Below are positions 16,304-24,988 of a stretch of DNA of 64,000 nt, one piece after another. Each line of letters starts with the position of its first letter. Position 1 is the stretch's first letter. The position numbers and the translations under genes are program-made. The notes under the pieces were generated by a model, which did not search any database, had not been told where the DNA came from, and saw only the letters and a program-made list of their open reading frames with translations. Source of the stretch: Syntrophaceae bacterium. GTDB taxonomy: Bacteria > Desulfobacterota > BSN033 > UBA1163. The stretch spans positions 26,999-90,998 of the forward strand of contig JACAEX010000048.1 of assembly GCA_013388635.1 (NCBI GenBank), in the 5' to 3' direction.

Positions 16304-17974
16304 ATGATAAAAAAGGAGGAGTTCAGCAGGCAAGCCTTTTTATCGATGGCAGAGGCCTTTGGTCTGGATACAAAAGATCCTCACATGGAGGAGCTCTATG
16401 CCTATGTCCAGAAGATTCTTCCAGCCCTGAAACGGGTCGAGGAACTCAACTTAAATGGCCTGGAGCCAACCACCCCGATCACCTCATCCGCTCAACTCAA
16501 GCCCGGACGGAGTCGATTGCCCGGAGAAAAGAGGAAAAGAGTGAGGATAGAAAGGGCTCCTGACAGGACTGAGGATCTCTGTTATCTCAGCGCAGCCCAG
16601 CTCGGCCGGCTGATCAAAAAGAGGGAGATATCTCCTGTAGAGGTAACAGAGGCCCATCTCTCCCGTATCAAGGCCCTGGAGCCGAAATTGAACTCTTTCA
16701 TCACATTGCTTCCTGATCAGGCCATGGCTGCCGCTCGAAAAGCAGAAAAAGAGATCCTGAGAGGAAGATGCCTTGGCCCGCTTCACGGCATTCCTTTTGG
16801 ATTGAAGGATCTGTTTTACGTTAAAGGAGTACGGAATACATCAGGGTCTAAGATATTTGACCACTTTGTCCCTGATTTTGACAGCACCATCGCGCTGAGG
16901 CTTAAAGAAGCAGGGGCCATCCTCTTAGGGAAGCTCAACCTCCACCCCCTTGCCTACGGCGTTACAGGAGAGAATGAGGAGTACGGCCATATGCATAATC
17001 CCTGGAATCCGGACCTGATCACTGGAGGGTCGAGCGGAGGTTCAGGCTCTGCGGTTGCCTCGGGTGAATGCACTTTCGCAATGGGTACGGATACAGGGGG
17101 TTCAATTCGCATCCCAGGCGCTCTGTGCGGTCTGGTCGGCCTCAAACCTACTTATGGACGTCTCAGTCGCTACGGCATTACTGTCCTGGCCTGGAGTCAG
17201 GATCATCCAGGTCCAATGGCTCGCACAGTTGAGGATTGTGCGCTGATCTTAAATGCTGTCGCCGGATACGATCCCAATGATCCGGTCTCTGTTAAGCTTC
17301 CGGTCCCTGACTATACCAAAGCCCTCCGCAGCGACGCCAGAGGGTTAAGGGTGGGAGTGGTCAAAGAATATTTTGAATTACCTATTGAGCCCCAGGTGAA
17401 GGAATGTTCGTGGAGAGCGATGGAAAAGCTTAAGGAGCTGGGAGCGACCATCTCAGAGGTCTCGTTACCCATCTATCCCTATGCGACATCGATCGCCAGC
17501 GTCATCCAGATGGTTGAGGCCACAGCCTACCATGCGAGGTTGATCAGAGAAAACGGCCCGAGGATCTATTCGCCGGTTCGGCTGCGTCTGGAGGCAGGGA
17601 TCTTCATCTCAGGTACAGACTATGTCCAGGCCGAGCGGGCAAGGACCCTCTTTTACGCCAGGAGTCATGATCTATTTAAAGGGGTCGACCTCCTCGCAGG
17701 ACCCACCCTGCCTGTTCCTGCCTTCCCGATCGGAACTTCTGAGGTGAAGATCGCAGAGAGGACGGTGAACATCATCTCACTGATGACCCAGTATACCCGG
17801 CCTTTTAATCTGAACGGCTTTCCTGCGATCACCGTGCCCTGCGGTTTCTCTGCTGAGAATCTTCCAATTGGGCTACAGCTTGTAGGACGTCCCTTTGAAG
17901 AGGAGACTGTGGTGAGGGCTGCTTATGCCTACGAGCAGGCTGCCAAATGGTACTCCCGGAGGCCTCCCATTTAA
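16304..17974 (+). CDS. Amidase-signature enzyme with GatC-like N-terminal segment
   Basis: A 556-residue protein. Residues about 1-60 (MAEAFGLD..., VEELNLNGLEPTTPI) resemble GatC/AtzG-type small subunits. From about 90 onward is an amidase-signature domain with the Ser-cisSer-Lys triad: Lys in FGLKDLFY, and the serines in GGSSGGSGSAVASG and GTDTGGSIRIPG. The start is ATG 16304, eight bases after GGAGG; the frame continues upstream without a site. It hydrolyses an amide. It may be a fused AtzG-AtzE-like hydrolase rather than a true Glu-tRNA amidotransferase, because no gatB is adjacent. Confidence 0.88.
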   Translation: MIKKEEFSRQAFLSMAEAFGLDTKDPHMEELYAYVQKILPALKRVEELNLNGLEPTTPITSSAQLKPGRSRLPGEKRKRVRIERAPDRTEDLCYLSAAQLGRLIKKREISPVEVTEAHLSRIKALEPKLNSFITLLPDQAMAAARKAEKEILRGRCLGPLHGIPFGLKDLFYVKGVRNTSGSKIFDHFVPDFDSTIALRLKEAGAILLGKLNLHPLAYGVTGENEEYGHMHNPWNPDLITGGSSGGSGSAVASGECTFAMGTDTGGSIRIPGALCGLVGLKPTYGRLSRYGITVLAWSQDHPGPMARTVEDCALILNAVAGYDPNDPVSVKLPVPDYTKALRSDARGLRVGVVKEYFELPIEPQVKECSWRAMEKLKELGATISEVSLPIYPYATSIASVIQMVEATAYHARLIRENGPRIYSPVRLRLEAGIFISGTDYVQAERARTLFYARSHDLFKGVDLLAGPTLPVPAFPIGTSEVKIAERTVNIISLMTQYTRPFNLNGFPAITVPCGFSAENLPIGLQLVGRPFEEETVVRAAYAYEQAAKWYSRRPPI

Positions 17975-17986
17975 CATAGGATATCC

Positions 17987-18445
17987 TCAAAGCCTCTCGT
18001 TCATCTGATCAGGGTGGTCCTTTAGCCAGCGGAGATAGGCATCTTTGACTCTCTGTAGGTCTCCTAATTGATCCTTGCAGATTTTATATAGTTCTTCTTC
18101 GCCTATCTCATGATAAAAATGGATCAGACGATTGCGATATCCTGCCAATATCCTTAAGAGTTCGGCCTCCGAAGCGGACAATAAACCAAGCTCGCCAAGC
18201 CTTCGGGCTATCTCTTTGTACTCGCTGACTCCTGTGGCAAACCGCTTGGCCAAGATATGCCTTCCTATATCCAACAAGGCCTCGAGACTTCTCCTCAGGC
18301 ATGACTCAGCAGCCCAGACATTTCGCCTATCCTTTATAAAGTCTTGAAAGGTTCCCATGGGTAAAGATCGTATCTCCCCGATCATTCTTTCCACTATGGC
18401 CAGACGATCTCCAACTATTTTTTTAGAGATTAACCCAGGGGTCAT
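17987..18445 (-). CDS. HepT-type toxin (HEPN ribonuclease)
   Basis: A 152-residue all-helical HEPN protein. The Rx4-6H catalytic motif is R104-NRLI-H109, followed by Y111, the position at which HepT toxins are AMPylated by their partner. It overlaps the upstream nucleotidyltransferase gene by four bases (ATGA), the usual MntA-HepT arrangement. It converges with the amidase gene. Confidence 0.87.
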   Translation of the reverse strand: MTPGLISKKIVGDRLAIVERMIGEIRSLPMGTFQDFIKDRRNVWAAESCLRRSLEALLDIGRHILAKRFATGVSEYKEIARRLGELGLLSASEAELLRILAGYRNRLIHFYHEIGEEELYKICKDQLGDLQRVKDAYLRWLKDHPDQMNERL

Positions 18446-18867
18446 CCCTCCTCCTTGAAAATCAGTCGCTCCCTTTCCTTCTCCAATGGGATCAGGTCCC
18501 CTGCCCGTCTGAGGATATAAAGTTCGTATTCATCAGCCTGATCCTCATCCCTGGCAAAGAGCCTTTCGCCACGAACGATGTCCGCAGCCAGAAAAGGATC
18601 TGCCTCAGGAAAGGTTACGAGATCCACTCTGTTCACACCTAAAAGGTCCTCAAGCCGGATGGCTAAGAGAACCTTTTCACGGACGCCAAGCCCTCTCCCA
18701 GGGATCAGTTTGATCCCGAGGTCCGCATCAGAAGGACCCGGAGAAATCGCGGATTCCTCGTTCAACAGAAACGCCGCCACCTCCTTCGAACGGCTTCCAA
18801 AAACATAGAGAATATCTATCCCAAATTCTTTGCAGAGATTCTGCATCAAATCTCTTTTACTCCCCAT
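18442..18867 (-). CDS. MntA-type nucleotidyltransferase antitoxin
   Basis: A 141-residue minimal nucleotidyltransferase. G24-S25 in YVFGSRS and the aspartates D47 and D49 in SDADLGI form the GS...DxD site; a further Asp is in VDLVTF. Family members usually have about ten residues between GS and DxD, but here there are about twenty, so a loop is inserted. MntA AMPylates HepT. ATG 18867 follows GAGGTGG; the frame extends to GTG 18900. Confidence 0.83.
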   Translation of the reverse strand: MGSKRDLMQNLCKEFGIDILYVFGSRSKEVAAFLLNEESAISPGPSDADLGIKLIPGRGLGVREKVLLAIRLEDLLGVNRVDLVTFPEADPFLAADIVRGERLFARDEDQADEYELYILRRAGDLIPLEKERERLIFKEEG

Positions 18868-19084
18868 GCCATCCCACCTCTTCAGGACCTGAGCGAACAC
18901 GGAGTTTATTTAATTTACGTGTAACATAACAAAATCGTGCAAGTCAAACCCTCTGCTTAATCTCAATAGACCTCTCCAGACCGAGGCCCGTGGCTTTCTC
19001 TGAAGGCTGTAAGCCCGTATCAAAGCAGCACCGAAGCCAGCCCGGAATTGTTTGAAGACCATAAATGTGCTAAATTAACCGTTG

Positions 19085-20416
19085 ATGAAAAAGATCCTCC
19101 CTTCTCACGGGATTGCCGGGATCATCCTTCTGATCCTCTCTGAAATCCTGCACTTCAAGAAGGTCGACCCCTTTTACAGTTGGTTTTACTGCTTTGCCTG
19201 GTGGTCATATATCCTCACGATCGATGCCGTCATCTACCGTTTAAAAGGAAACTCCCTCATCCTCAGTCGAACCAGAGAATTTCTGCTGATGATCCCCTGG
19301 TCGATCTTCATCTGGCTCATCTTCGAAGCGGCCAATCTCTCCCTAAAAAACTGGTACTATATCAACCTTCCCCGCTCCATCGTCGAGCGATGGTCAGGCT
19401 ATGCCATTGCCTATGGAACCGTTCTTCCCGGAATATTCGAGACCACTGAATTCTTGGAGACCATCGTGGCCTTTAAGGGATCGAGGATGAAGAGGACCTT
19501 GATCTCTCAGGAAGGACATGGGGTCTTCATCATGTTAGGAGTGGTCTGCCTTGTCTCCTCTCTCCTGATCCCGAAATATTTCTTTCCTCTGATCTGGGTC
19601 GGGTTCATCTTCATCCTGGAGCCATTGAACTATCGGTTTGGCGGAAGGTCTCTGCTCAGGGATTTGGAAGAGGGAAATCTGAGAAAAATTTATCTCCTCC
19701 TCACCGCTGGATTGATCTGTGGGTTTCTGTGGGAATTTTGGAATTTCTGGGCTCATTCAAAATGGGTCTACACCGTCCCCTTCTTTGAAGAGATCAAAGG
19801 ATTTGAAATGCCCGCCCTCGGTTTTCTCGGATTTCCTCCCTTCGCTGTTCAGGTCTACGTCATGTACAACTTCATCTCCCTCTTCCGGTTTGGAAGGGGC
19901 TGGGAGGAATCGACCTATCGTCTCCATCCCGAAAAAAAGACAAGACCCCTTACCCGGATCTTAACGGCCATCCTGATCGGAAGTTTCTCCGTTCTCGTTT
20001 TTAGGGCGATCGATCTCAAAACGGTCGATTCGTATGAGGTCCGCCTCCATGATGCCTACTGGATCGAGCCCCACTACCGAAAGGAGCTGCCAAAGGTAGG
20101 GATCACCAATTTAGATGATCTGATCCTGAGAACGAGAGATAAAAGGGAGAGGGATGAGCTGGCGCTCCGCCTCCTCGTCCCCAAAGAAAAACTGATCTGC
20201 TGGATTGAAAAGGCTCGACTGGTTCAGTTAAAAGGAATGGGGGTTGAGAATCTCCGGTTGTTGGAAAAGATGGGCATTCATTCGGTTTCAGCCCTTGCGG
20301 CTGAGAATCCGGAAAAACTCCATAAAAGCATGGAGGAGTTTTTGCAAGGAGAGGTCATCCCGGAGAAAGCAAAGATCAGGATCTGGATTAAAGAGGCAAG
20401 AAAAGTTCGGAGTTAA
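19085..20416 (+). CDS. Polytopic membrane protein with C-terminal helix-hairpin-helix-like domain
   Basis: About 443 residues. The first 300 contain many hydrophobic segments, with repeated Trp/Phe-rich helices such as YSWFYCFAWWSYILT. A last hydrophobic stretch at about 295-312 precedes a soluble tail. The tail (about 335-440) contains LPKVGITNLDDLI and LKGMGVENLRLLEKMGIHS, which look like helix-hairpin-helix repeats of the DUF4332 kind. ATG 19085 is one codon after the first TTG. The function is unknown; a membrane protein with a nucleic-acid-binding-like tail is unusual. Confidence 0.75.
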   Translation: MKKILPSHGIAGIILLILSEILHFKKVDPFYSWFYCFAWWSYILTIDAVIYRLKGNSLILSRTREFLLMIPWSIFIWLIFEAANLSLKNWYYINLPRSIVERWSGYAIAYGTVLPGIFETTEFLETIVAFKGSRMKRTLISQEGHGVFIMLGVVCLVSSLLIPKYFFPLIWVGFIFILEPLNYRFGGRSLLRDLEEGNLRKIYLLLTAGLICGFLWEFWNFWAHSKWVYTVPFFEEIKGFEMPALGFLGFPPFAVQVYVMYNFISLFRFGRGWEESTYRLHPEKKTRPLTRILTAILIGSFSVLVFRAIDLKTVDSYEVRLHDAYWIEPHYRKELPKVGITNLDDLILRTRDKRERDELALRLLVPKEKLICWIEKARLVQLKGMGVENLRLLEKMGIHSVSALAAENPEKLHKSMEEFLQGEVIPEKAKIRIWIKEARKVRS

Positions 20417-20430
20417 ACGTCTCCGCCTTC

Positions 20431-20470
20431 AAGTTTATGGTTCATTGTTCATAGTCCATTGTCCATTGTC
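20431..20470. repeat. Short tandem TTCATTG/TCCATTG repeat
   Basis: Successive near-repeats GGTTCATTGTTCATAG and TCCATTGTCCATTGTC lie between the two genes. They resemble the ATGAACCGTGAAC-type periodic repeats around the four-helix-bundle gene near 41.4-42.0 kb. Confidence 0.45.
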
Positions 20471-20483
20471 AGCGGGGCAAAGA

Positions 20484-21278
20484 ATGAGATACGGAGCGAT
20501 GAATTTTCCGATCAAACCTCTTCTGAAGGAGATAGAAGAGATCGGAGAGATGGGTTTCGATTATGTGGAGCTGACATTCGACCCCCCTGAAGCGATTCCT
20601 CAAAGAGTACTGGCTCAAAAAAAACAGATCCTCGATCTCCTTCATCGCTACCGGATGGGGATCGTCGGACACCTTCCCACCTTTCTCTGGACATCCGACC
20701 TCTATGAAAGTTTGAGAAGGGTCTCCGTCCAGGAAACCCTGGATGCCCTCGATGCCGGGTCCGAGCTGGGGATCGAAAAGTTTGTCCTTCATCCCGGTTA
20801 CATCACCGGTCTGGGCAAATTCCTCATGGACAGGGCAAAGGGTTACGGAATGGCATCGATTGAGACCGTTCAGAAGAAAGCCACGTCTCTTGGGATCACC
20901 CTCTGTATCGAAAACATCTTTCCCCAGGCACATTTTCTCTCCAGCCCACACGAATTTCAGGAGGTCTTTCAATCCTTTCCCGACCTCCGCCTCACCCTGG
21001 ATATCGGTCATGCCAATCTCGGAGGGGGGAAGAATAAGTCCTCGGAGTTCATCCATCAGTATGGTCATCGGATCAGCCACGTCCACGCCAATGACAACTT
21101 CGGAAAGGAGGACAACCATCTTCCCATCGGTGCCGGAATCATCGACTTTGAAAAGATTCTTAGCGAACTCAAAGAGGCCAGATATGACGAGACCCTCACC
21201 CTCGAAGTCTTCTCCAAGGACAGGGATTACCTCAAGATCAGCAAAGAGAAGATAAAACGGATATGGGAGGCCCTGTGA
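20484..21278 (+). CDS. Sugar phosphate isomerase/epimerase-like TIM-barrel protein
   Basis: About 264 residues with the AP-endonuclease-2/xylose-isomerase-like barrel pattern: VELTFD, FVLHPGYIT, ITLCIENIFP, LTLDIGHANL, HVHANDNFGKEDNHLPIGAG and TLEVFS. The acidic and histidine residues in these motifs would bind two or three metal ions. ATG 20484 is chosen because the conserved barrel starts immediately after it; ATG 20499 is also possible. The substrate is unknown. It overlaps the PrsW gene by 16 bases. Confidence 0.83.
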   Translation: MRYGAMNFPIKPLLKEIEEIGEMGFDYVELTFDPPEAIPQRVLAQKKQILDLLHRYRMGIVGHLPTFLWTSDLYESLRRVSVQETLDALDAGSELGIEKFVLHPGYITGLGKFLMDRAKGYGMASIETVQKKATSLGITLCIENIFPQAHFLSSPHEFQEVFQSFPDLRLTLDIGHANLGGGKNKSSEFIHQYGHRISHVHANDNFGKEDNHLPIGAGIIDFEKILSELKEARYDETLTLEVFSKDRDYLKISKEKIKRIWEAL

Positions 21279-22081
21279 TCCTCGCCCTCGCCTTCTCCCT
21301 TCTGGTCGCCCTCTTCTGGCTCAAGAAGTTTAGAAAGATGGATAAGTTTGAAAAAGAGCCCGAGCGCTCCGTCTACAAGGCCTTCTTTGCCGGAGTGCTG
21401 GGGACCGTCCCCTCAGTCATCCTGGAGGCGCCGTTTCTGGTGGGATTCCCTTCTCAATCTCCCAATCTCGAAGGCCTCTTCCTTCCTTTTTTGTGGATTG
21501 CCATGGTGGAGGAGTTCTTCAAATATGCTGCCGTGAGGCTGACGGTCTACCGCTCCCATGAATTTAATGAGGTGATGGACGGCATGATCTACATGATCTC
21601 TGCGGCATTGGGTTTTGCAGCGACTGAGAATGTGGGATATATGGTCGGGTTTGGGTTCTCTGTGGGACTCCTTCGGGCCGTCCTCTCCTACCTCGGCCAT
21701 GTCTCTTTCTCTGCCATCCTCGGTTATTACCTGGCAAAGTCAAAACTTGAGAGTCGGGGAGATTGGCTCTGGATCGGTTTTGCATTGGCCATCTCCCTTC
21801 ACTGGCTTTACAACTCCTTTCTCGTGATCGGGACGGTAAAGAGATCGGGAGGCCTTCTTCTCCTTGGCCTGATGGTCTGGGTCTTTGCCCTGGTCTTCAC
21901 CTTCGTCCTTCTGAAAAGGGCACAGGCAGTCTCCCCTTTCCGCGCCACCCATATCCTTCCAAAGAGGCTGACCAGATTGTGCCAGTCCTGTGGGAAGACG
22001 GTCTCCTCCCGGGCTCTCATCTGCCACCACTGTGGAGAACCGCTGGCTATCGATGAGGAAGAGATCACTCTGAGAGCTTGA
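21263..22081 (+). CDS. PrsW-family intramembrane metalloprotease with zinc-ribbon tail
   Basis: A 272-residue polytopic membrane protein with the PrsW motifs: VEEFFKYAAVR (EExxxR/K type), DGMIYMISAALGFAATENVGY, and later HVSFSAILGYYLA and LHWLYN. After the last helix comes CQSCGKTV...CHHCGEP, a CxxC-CxxC zinc ribbon near residues 232-250. It presumably cleaves a membrane substrate such as an anti-sigma factor. ATG 21263 overlaps the previous gene; GTG 21275, just after GGGAGG and overlapping its stop, is a likely alternative. Confidence 0.85.
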   Translation: MGGPVILALAFSLLVALFWLKKFRKMDKFEKEPERSVYKAFFAGVLGTVPSVILEAPFLVGFPSQSPNLEGLFLPFLWIAMVEEFFKYAAVRLTVYRSHEFNEVMDGMIYMISAALGFAATENVGYMVGFGFSVGLLRAVLSYLGHVSFSAILGYYLAKSKLESRGDWLWIGFALAISLHWLYNSFLVIGTVKRSGGLLLLGLMVWVFALVFTFVLLKRAQAVSPFRATHILPKRLTRLCQSCGKTVSSRALICHHCGEPLAIDEEEITLRA

Positions 22082-22868
22082 TCAGCACCCCCGTTCTTCT
22101 TGCGTGATGAAGCACTGCCTTGAACGCCACCATCTCGATCAGCAGATAGAGACCGCTTAAACCGAACCCCCAGCCCAATAGGTTCCTGTATCCGCTCTCA
22201 AACCCGTAGAAGGATCGAAAGTATTCCAAAAAGAAGGTGAGAGGGATTGCCTGGGCGATCTCCGGGAGTGGGAATGGCAGGATGGAGATGGGATAGTACA
22301 CCCCGCAGATCAGGACCATCAGACTGACCAGGGACCAGGCTGCCACCTCTGCCTTATATCCAAAAAGCAGAACCAGAATACAGACGCTCATCCCGATGAG
22401 AACGGAGACTAAGAAAAGACCGAGAAGAAAGAGGACCAGAGGACCAATGCCTGGCCGCAGAAAGTCAAAGCCGAAGGCAAAGACGCTGAAGATAGAGAGC
22501 AGGAGAAAGACAAGAAAGGACCTGAAGACACCGATCAACCACGATCCTAAGATCAGCTGGAAAGAATGGACCGGAGCGATGAAGGTATGTTTGATCGACT
22601 TCGACCAGAGGTCATAGAGAAGGGCATAGGCCACATCGATCTGGCAGACCTGGATCACGCTCATCGAGATCACCCCGATCAGGATGAACCCAGACATGTC
22701 GGCATCCAGCTGAAGAAAGACGGTCAGAAGTCCGACGGAGAAGAGGCCGACCACAGGCCAGAACAGGATTTCGAAGAGGGTGAAGACATTCCGCTTCGTG
22801 ATGATCCAGTTCTTAAATACGAAGGCCCATATCTGAATCAGTGCCCTTTGCAAATTCGATGAAGACAT
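22065..22868 (-). CDS. ABC-2 type exporter permease
   Basis: A 267-residue protein with about six transmembrane helices and the ABC-2 pattern, including SWLIGVFRSFLVFLLLS and VYYPISILPFPLPEIAQAIPLTFFLE before the last helices. It overlaps the upstream ATPase gene by 56 bases and is certainly its partner. The substrate (drug, lipid or polysaccharide) is not evident. Confidence 0.88.
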   Translation of the reverse strand: MSSSNLQRALIQIWAFVFKNWIITKRNVFTLFEILFWPVVGLFSVGLLTVFLQLDADMSGFILIGVISMSVIQVCQIDVAYALLYDLWSKSIKHTFIAPVHSFQLILGSWLIGVFRSFLVFLLLSIFSVFAFGFDFLRPGIGPLVLFLLGLFLVSVLIGMSVCILVLLFGYKAEVAAWSLVSLMVLICGVYYPISILPFPLPEIAQAIPLTFFLEYFRSFYGFESGYRNLLGWGFGLSGLYLLIEMVAFKAVLHHARRTGVLIKLSE

Positions 22869-23784
22869 CTTCCAGATCTGTCTGCCCTAAGGAGACCCTT
22901 TTGATTTGAGCCCCGCCCTGGGAAATGATAGCGATCAAACTGGCCAACCGACTCTCCCCTTCATCCACAATGATCTCACAGAGGTCGCCCGAGATCGAAC
23001 AGTTGATCACACCTTCAGCCCGAATGATCTGATCGCAGGAGATCGGCCCGTTAAACTCAATCCTTACCACATCTCCGATCCGGACCATGCGCTTCAGGGC
23101 TCCCGCGCTCCCCAGAGCCACGATCTCGCCCTCTTTTAAAAAAGCGATCCGGTCACAGAGAGATTCCGCCTCTCTCATATTATGGGTGGTGAGAAGGATG
23201 GTCATTCCATTCTCTCTCTGAGCCGACCGAATCTTTTCCCGGATTCTGACAGAGACTTCTGGATCAAGACCGACCGTGGGTTCATCTAAGAAGAGCATCT
23301 GGGGATCGTTGAGCATCGATTTCGCCAGGGAAAGCCGCTGTTTCATACCGGTAGAAAGCCGGTCAAAAGGAACATGCTCATGCCCCTTCAGGTCAAAAAA
23401 CTCGATCAGGGCCTTCACCTTCTCCTCCCGGGCCTTTCCGGTGAGACCGTAAAGCATTCCGTAAAAATGGAGATTCTCACGGACGCTCAGGCTCCAGAGA
23501 AAGTTTGCATTCCCGCTCGAGATGTTCACCTTCTCCCTGATCCGATGTCCGTCCCTGAGACCATCGATCCCGAGGATCTCGACCTTACCTCGATCGGGGA
23601 AAAGCAATGTCGAAAGAATGGAAAGCAGAGTCGTCTTCCCTGCACCGTTCGGACCAAGGATGCCGAAGATCTCCCCCTGTTCAACCTGGAGGTCAACCCC
23701 CTTGAGGACTTCCTTCCTCCTCTGACCCCACCATCCCGACCGAAAGCTCTTGTATATCCCCTCTGCCCTGATCGCCAATGCCAT
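22813..23784 (-). CDS. ABC transporter ATP-binding protein
   Basis: About 323 residues. Walker A is GPNGAGKTT, the signature RLSTGMKQRLSLAKSML, Walker B LFLDEPTVGLDP, and the H-loop LTTHNM. A C-terminal domain of about 90 residues follows, as in CcmA/DRA-type exporters. ATG 23784 (MALAIRAEG) is preferred to the upstream TTG. It pairs with the ABC-2 permease and lies 37 bases after the exported coiled-coil gene, so it may belong to one long transcript with that trio. Confidence 0.92.
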   Translation of the reverse strand: MALAIRAEGIYKSFRSGWWGQRRKEVLKGVDLQVEQGEIFGILGPNGAGKTTLLSILSTLLFPDRGKVEILGIDGLRDGHRIREKVNISSGNANFLWSLSVRENLHFYGMLYGLTGKAREEKVKALIEFFDLKGHEHVPFDRLSTGMKQRLSLAKSMLNDPQMLFLDEPTVGLDPEVSVRIREKIRSAQRENGMTILLTTHNMREAESLCDRIAFLKEGEIVALGSAGALKRMVRIGDVVRIEFNGPISCDQIIRAEGVINCSISGDLCEIIVDEGESRLASLIAIISQGGAQIKRVSLGQTDLEDVFIEFAKGTDSDMGLRI

Positions 23785-23821
23785 ATCACTCAGATCACGT
23801 CTCAATAACCGATTTTGAGTT

Positions 23822-24988
23822 TCAATTATTCATTGTCTTTAACAATTCCTGACATTCTTTAACCTTCTGCATACTTCTTCTGCTCTGAGTGATCAAAGCT
23901 TCCGTTGCTTTTAGCTGTTCATCTGTTAACTCATAATCCCGATCCACCTCTTCTTCCAACAAATCCAGCTTAAACCTGTGATAGCTGTACGTCTCGAGCA
24001 AACCTGCATAAATCTGGCCCCTGGAAATAGCATTGATCAGTCCAATCCGTGGATTCGTTGCCAGAGGTCCCGGATGTTTTTCCTCTAATATTTCTTTCAC
24101 TCTATCTAAAATCAGCCCGGCCCCAAACTCTCCTGATTCTGATAAATAAACCTGAAACTCTGGATCCGAAAGCATCGTCTTAAGCTCTCTATCTCCCTTT
24201 TCTATGTTATTATTTATTGTTTCCATCTCCGTCCAAAACCATCTACCCGAATCAACGGCCAAGGATGCCTTGTCCCATATCTCCGCGCGTTTTAAAGCAT
24301 CCTCATAAGCTTTACAGGCAGCCCTTAACCTATTGGTGATCTTAGGATTCTTAATTTTCTTGAGAACTTCCTCCGACAAAATGATTTTCAGCTTATCCAC
24401 TGCAGTTGTCCTTAGGAATTCACTTACTGATGGAAGAACATTCGAAACCACATCCATAGACAATTCCGCAATTTCTCCCTTGATCTCCTTTAGCCTTTCC
24501 TCCCTTTCCCTGTTCGTTCTTTCCATATCTTTCAAATACCTCTTTAAAACCATCTTGTCCTGTTCCAACTGCTTTTCTCTCTCCCTGCATATTTCACAAA
24601 GGCTTTTCAAGTTTTTATTCTCCCCTTCTCCTATTGCCTTCCCAATCATTTCAATCATTCTGTCCGCTTCCTGCTTCTTTTTTTTATGGATAAAAATGGC
24701 ATCCTGTGCCTTTCTCGCAGCCTCCTCGGCAGCCCTTACTGCCTCCACATTTCCTTTTGCCCTGGCCATCACTATAATATCTTGTGCTTTCATCAGCAGC
24801 CTATCGTTTTCTCTTATCCCTTTCATCGCCTCATCACTGACTCTTTGTAATCTCAAAAGTCTCTCTTTTAATCTATTTACATCTATACCTTTGCTGTCGC
24901 AGTCTTTAAACACTTCTGCTCCAAACCCAAACGATAAAAGAGAAAGGAATAATAAAAGAGAGAAGCCAATCCACGCTTTTCTTCTCAT
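23822..24988 (-). CDS. Exported coiled-coil protein of unknown function
   Basis: About 388 residues with a Sec signal peptide (MRRKAWIGFSLLLFLSLLSF, cleavage near FGA-EVF). It is rich in Lys/Glu heptads over most of its length, notably about 30-180, with two cysteines in SLCEICRER. No enzyme motif is recognised. The ATG shares its A with the stop codon of the TPR gene upstream (TGATG), so translation is probably coupled. The local DNA is visibly A+T-richer than flanking genes. Confidence 0.78.
   Translation of the reverse strand: MRRKAWIGFSLLLFLSLLSFGFGAEVFKDCDSKGIDVNRLKERLLRLQRVSDEAMKGIRENDRLLMKAQDIIVMARAKGNVEAVRAAEEAARKAQDAIFIHKKKKQEADRMIEMIGKAIGEGENKNLKSLCEICREREKQLEQDKMVLKRYLKDMERTNREREERLKEIKGEIAELSMDVVSNVLPSVSEFLRTTAVDKLKIILSEEVLKKIKNPKITNRLRAACKAYEDALKRAEIWDKASLAVDSGRWFWTEMETINNNIEKGDRELKTMLSDPEFQVYLSESGEFGAGLILDRVKEILEEKHPGPLATNPRIGLINAISRGQIYAGLLETYSYHRFKLDLLEEEVDRDYELTDEQLKATEALITQSRRSMQKVKECQELLKTMNN

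Noticed and set aside
18970-19050. Possible c-di-GMP (GEMM-I) or other riboswitch on the minus strand, because of AAAGCCACGGGCCTC
   Set aside because: Only this one word matches; the GGGCAAACC half and the tetraloop-receptor geometry are absent, and the downstream gene is a toxin-antitoxin pair. A hairpin with GGGCTT and AAGCC is possible but unassigned.
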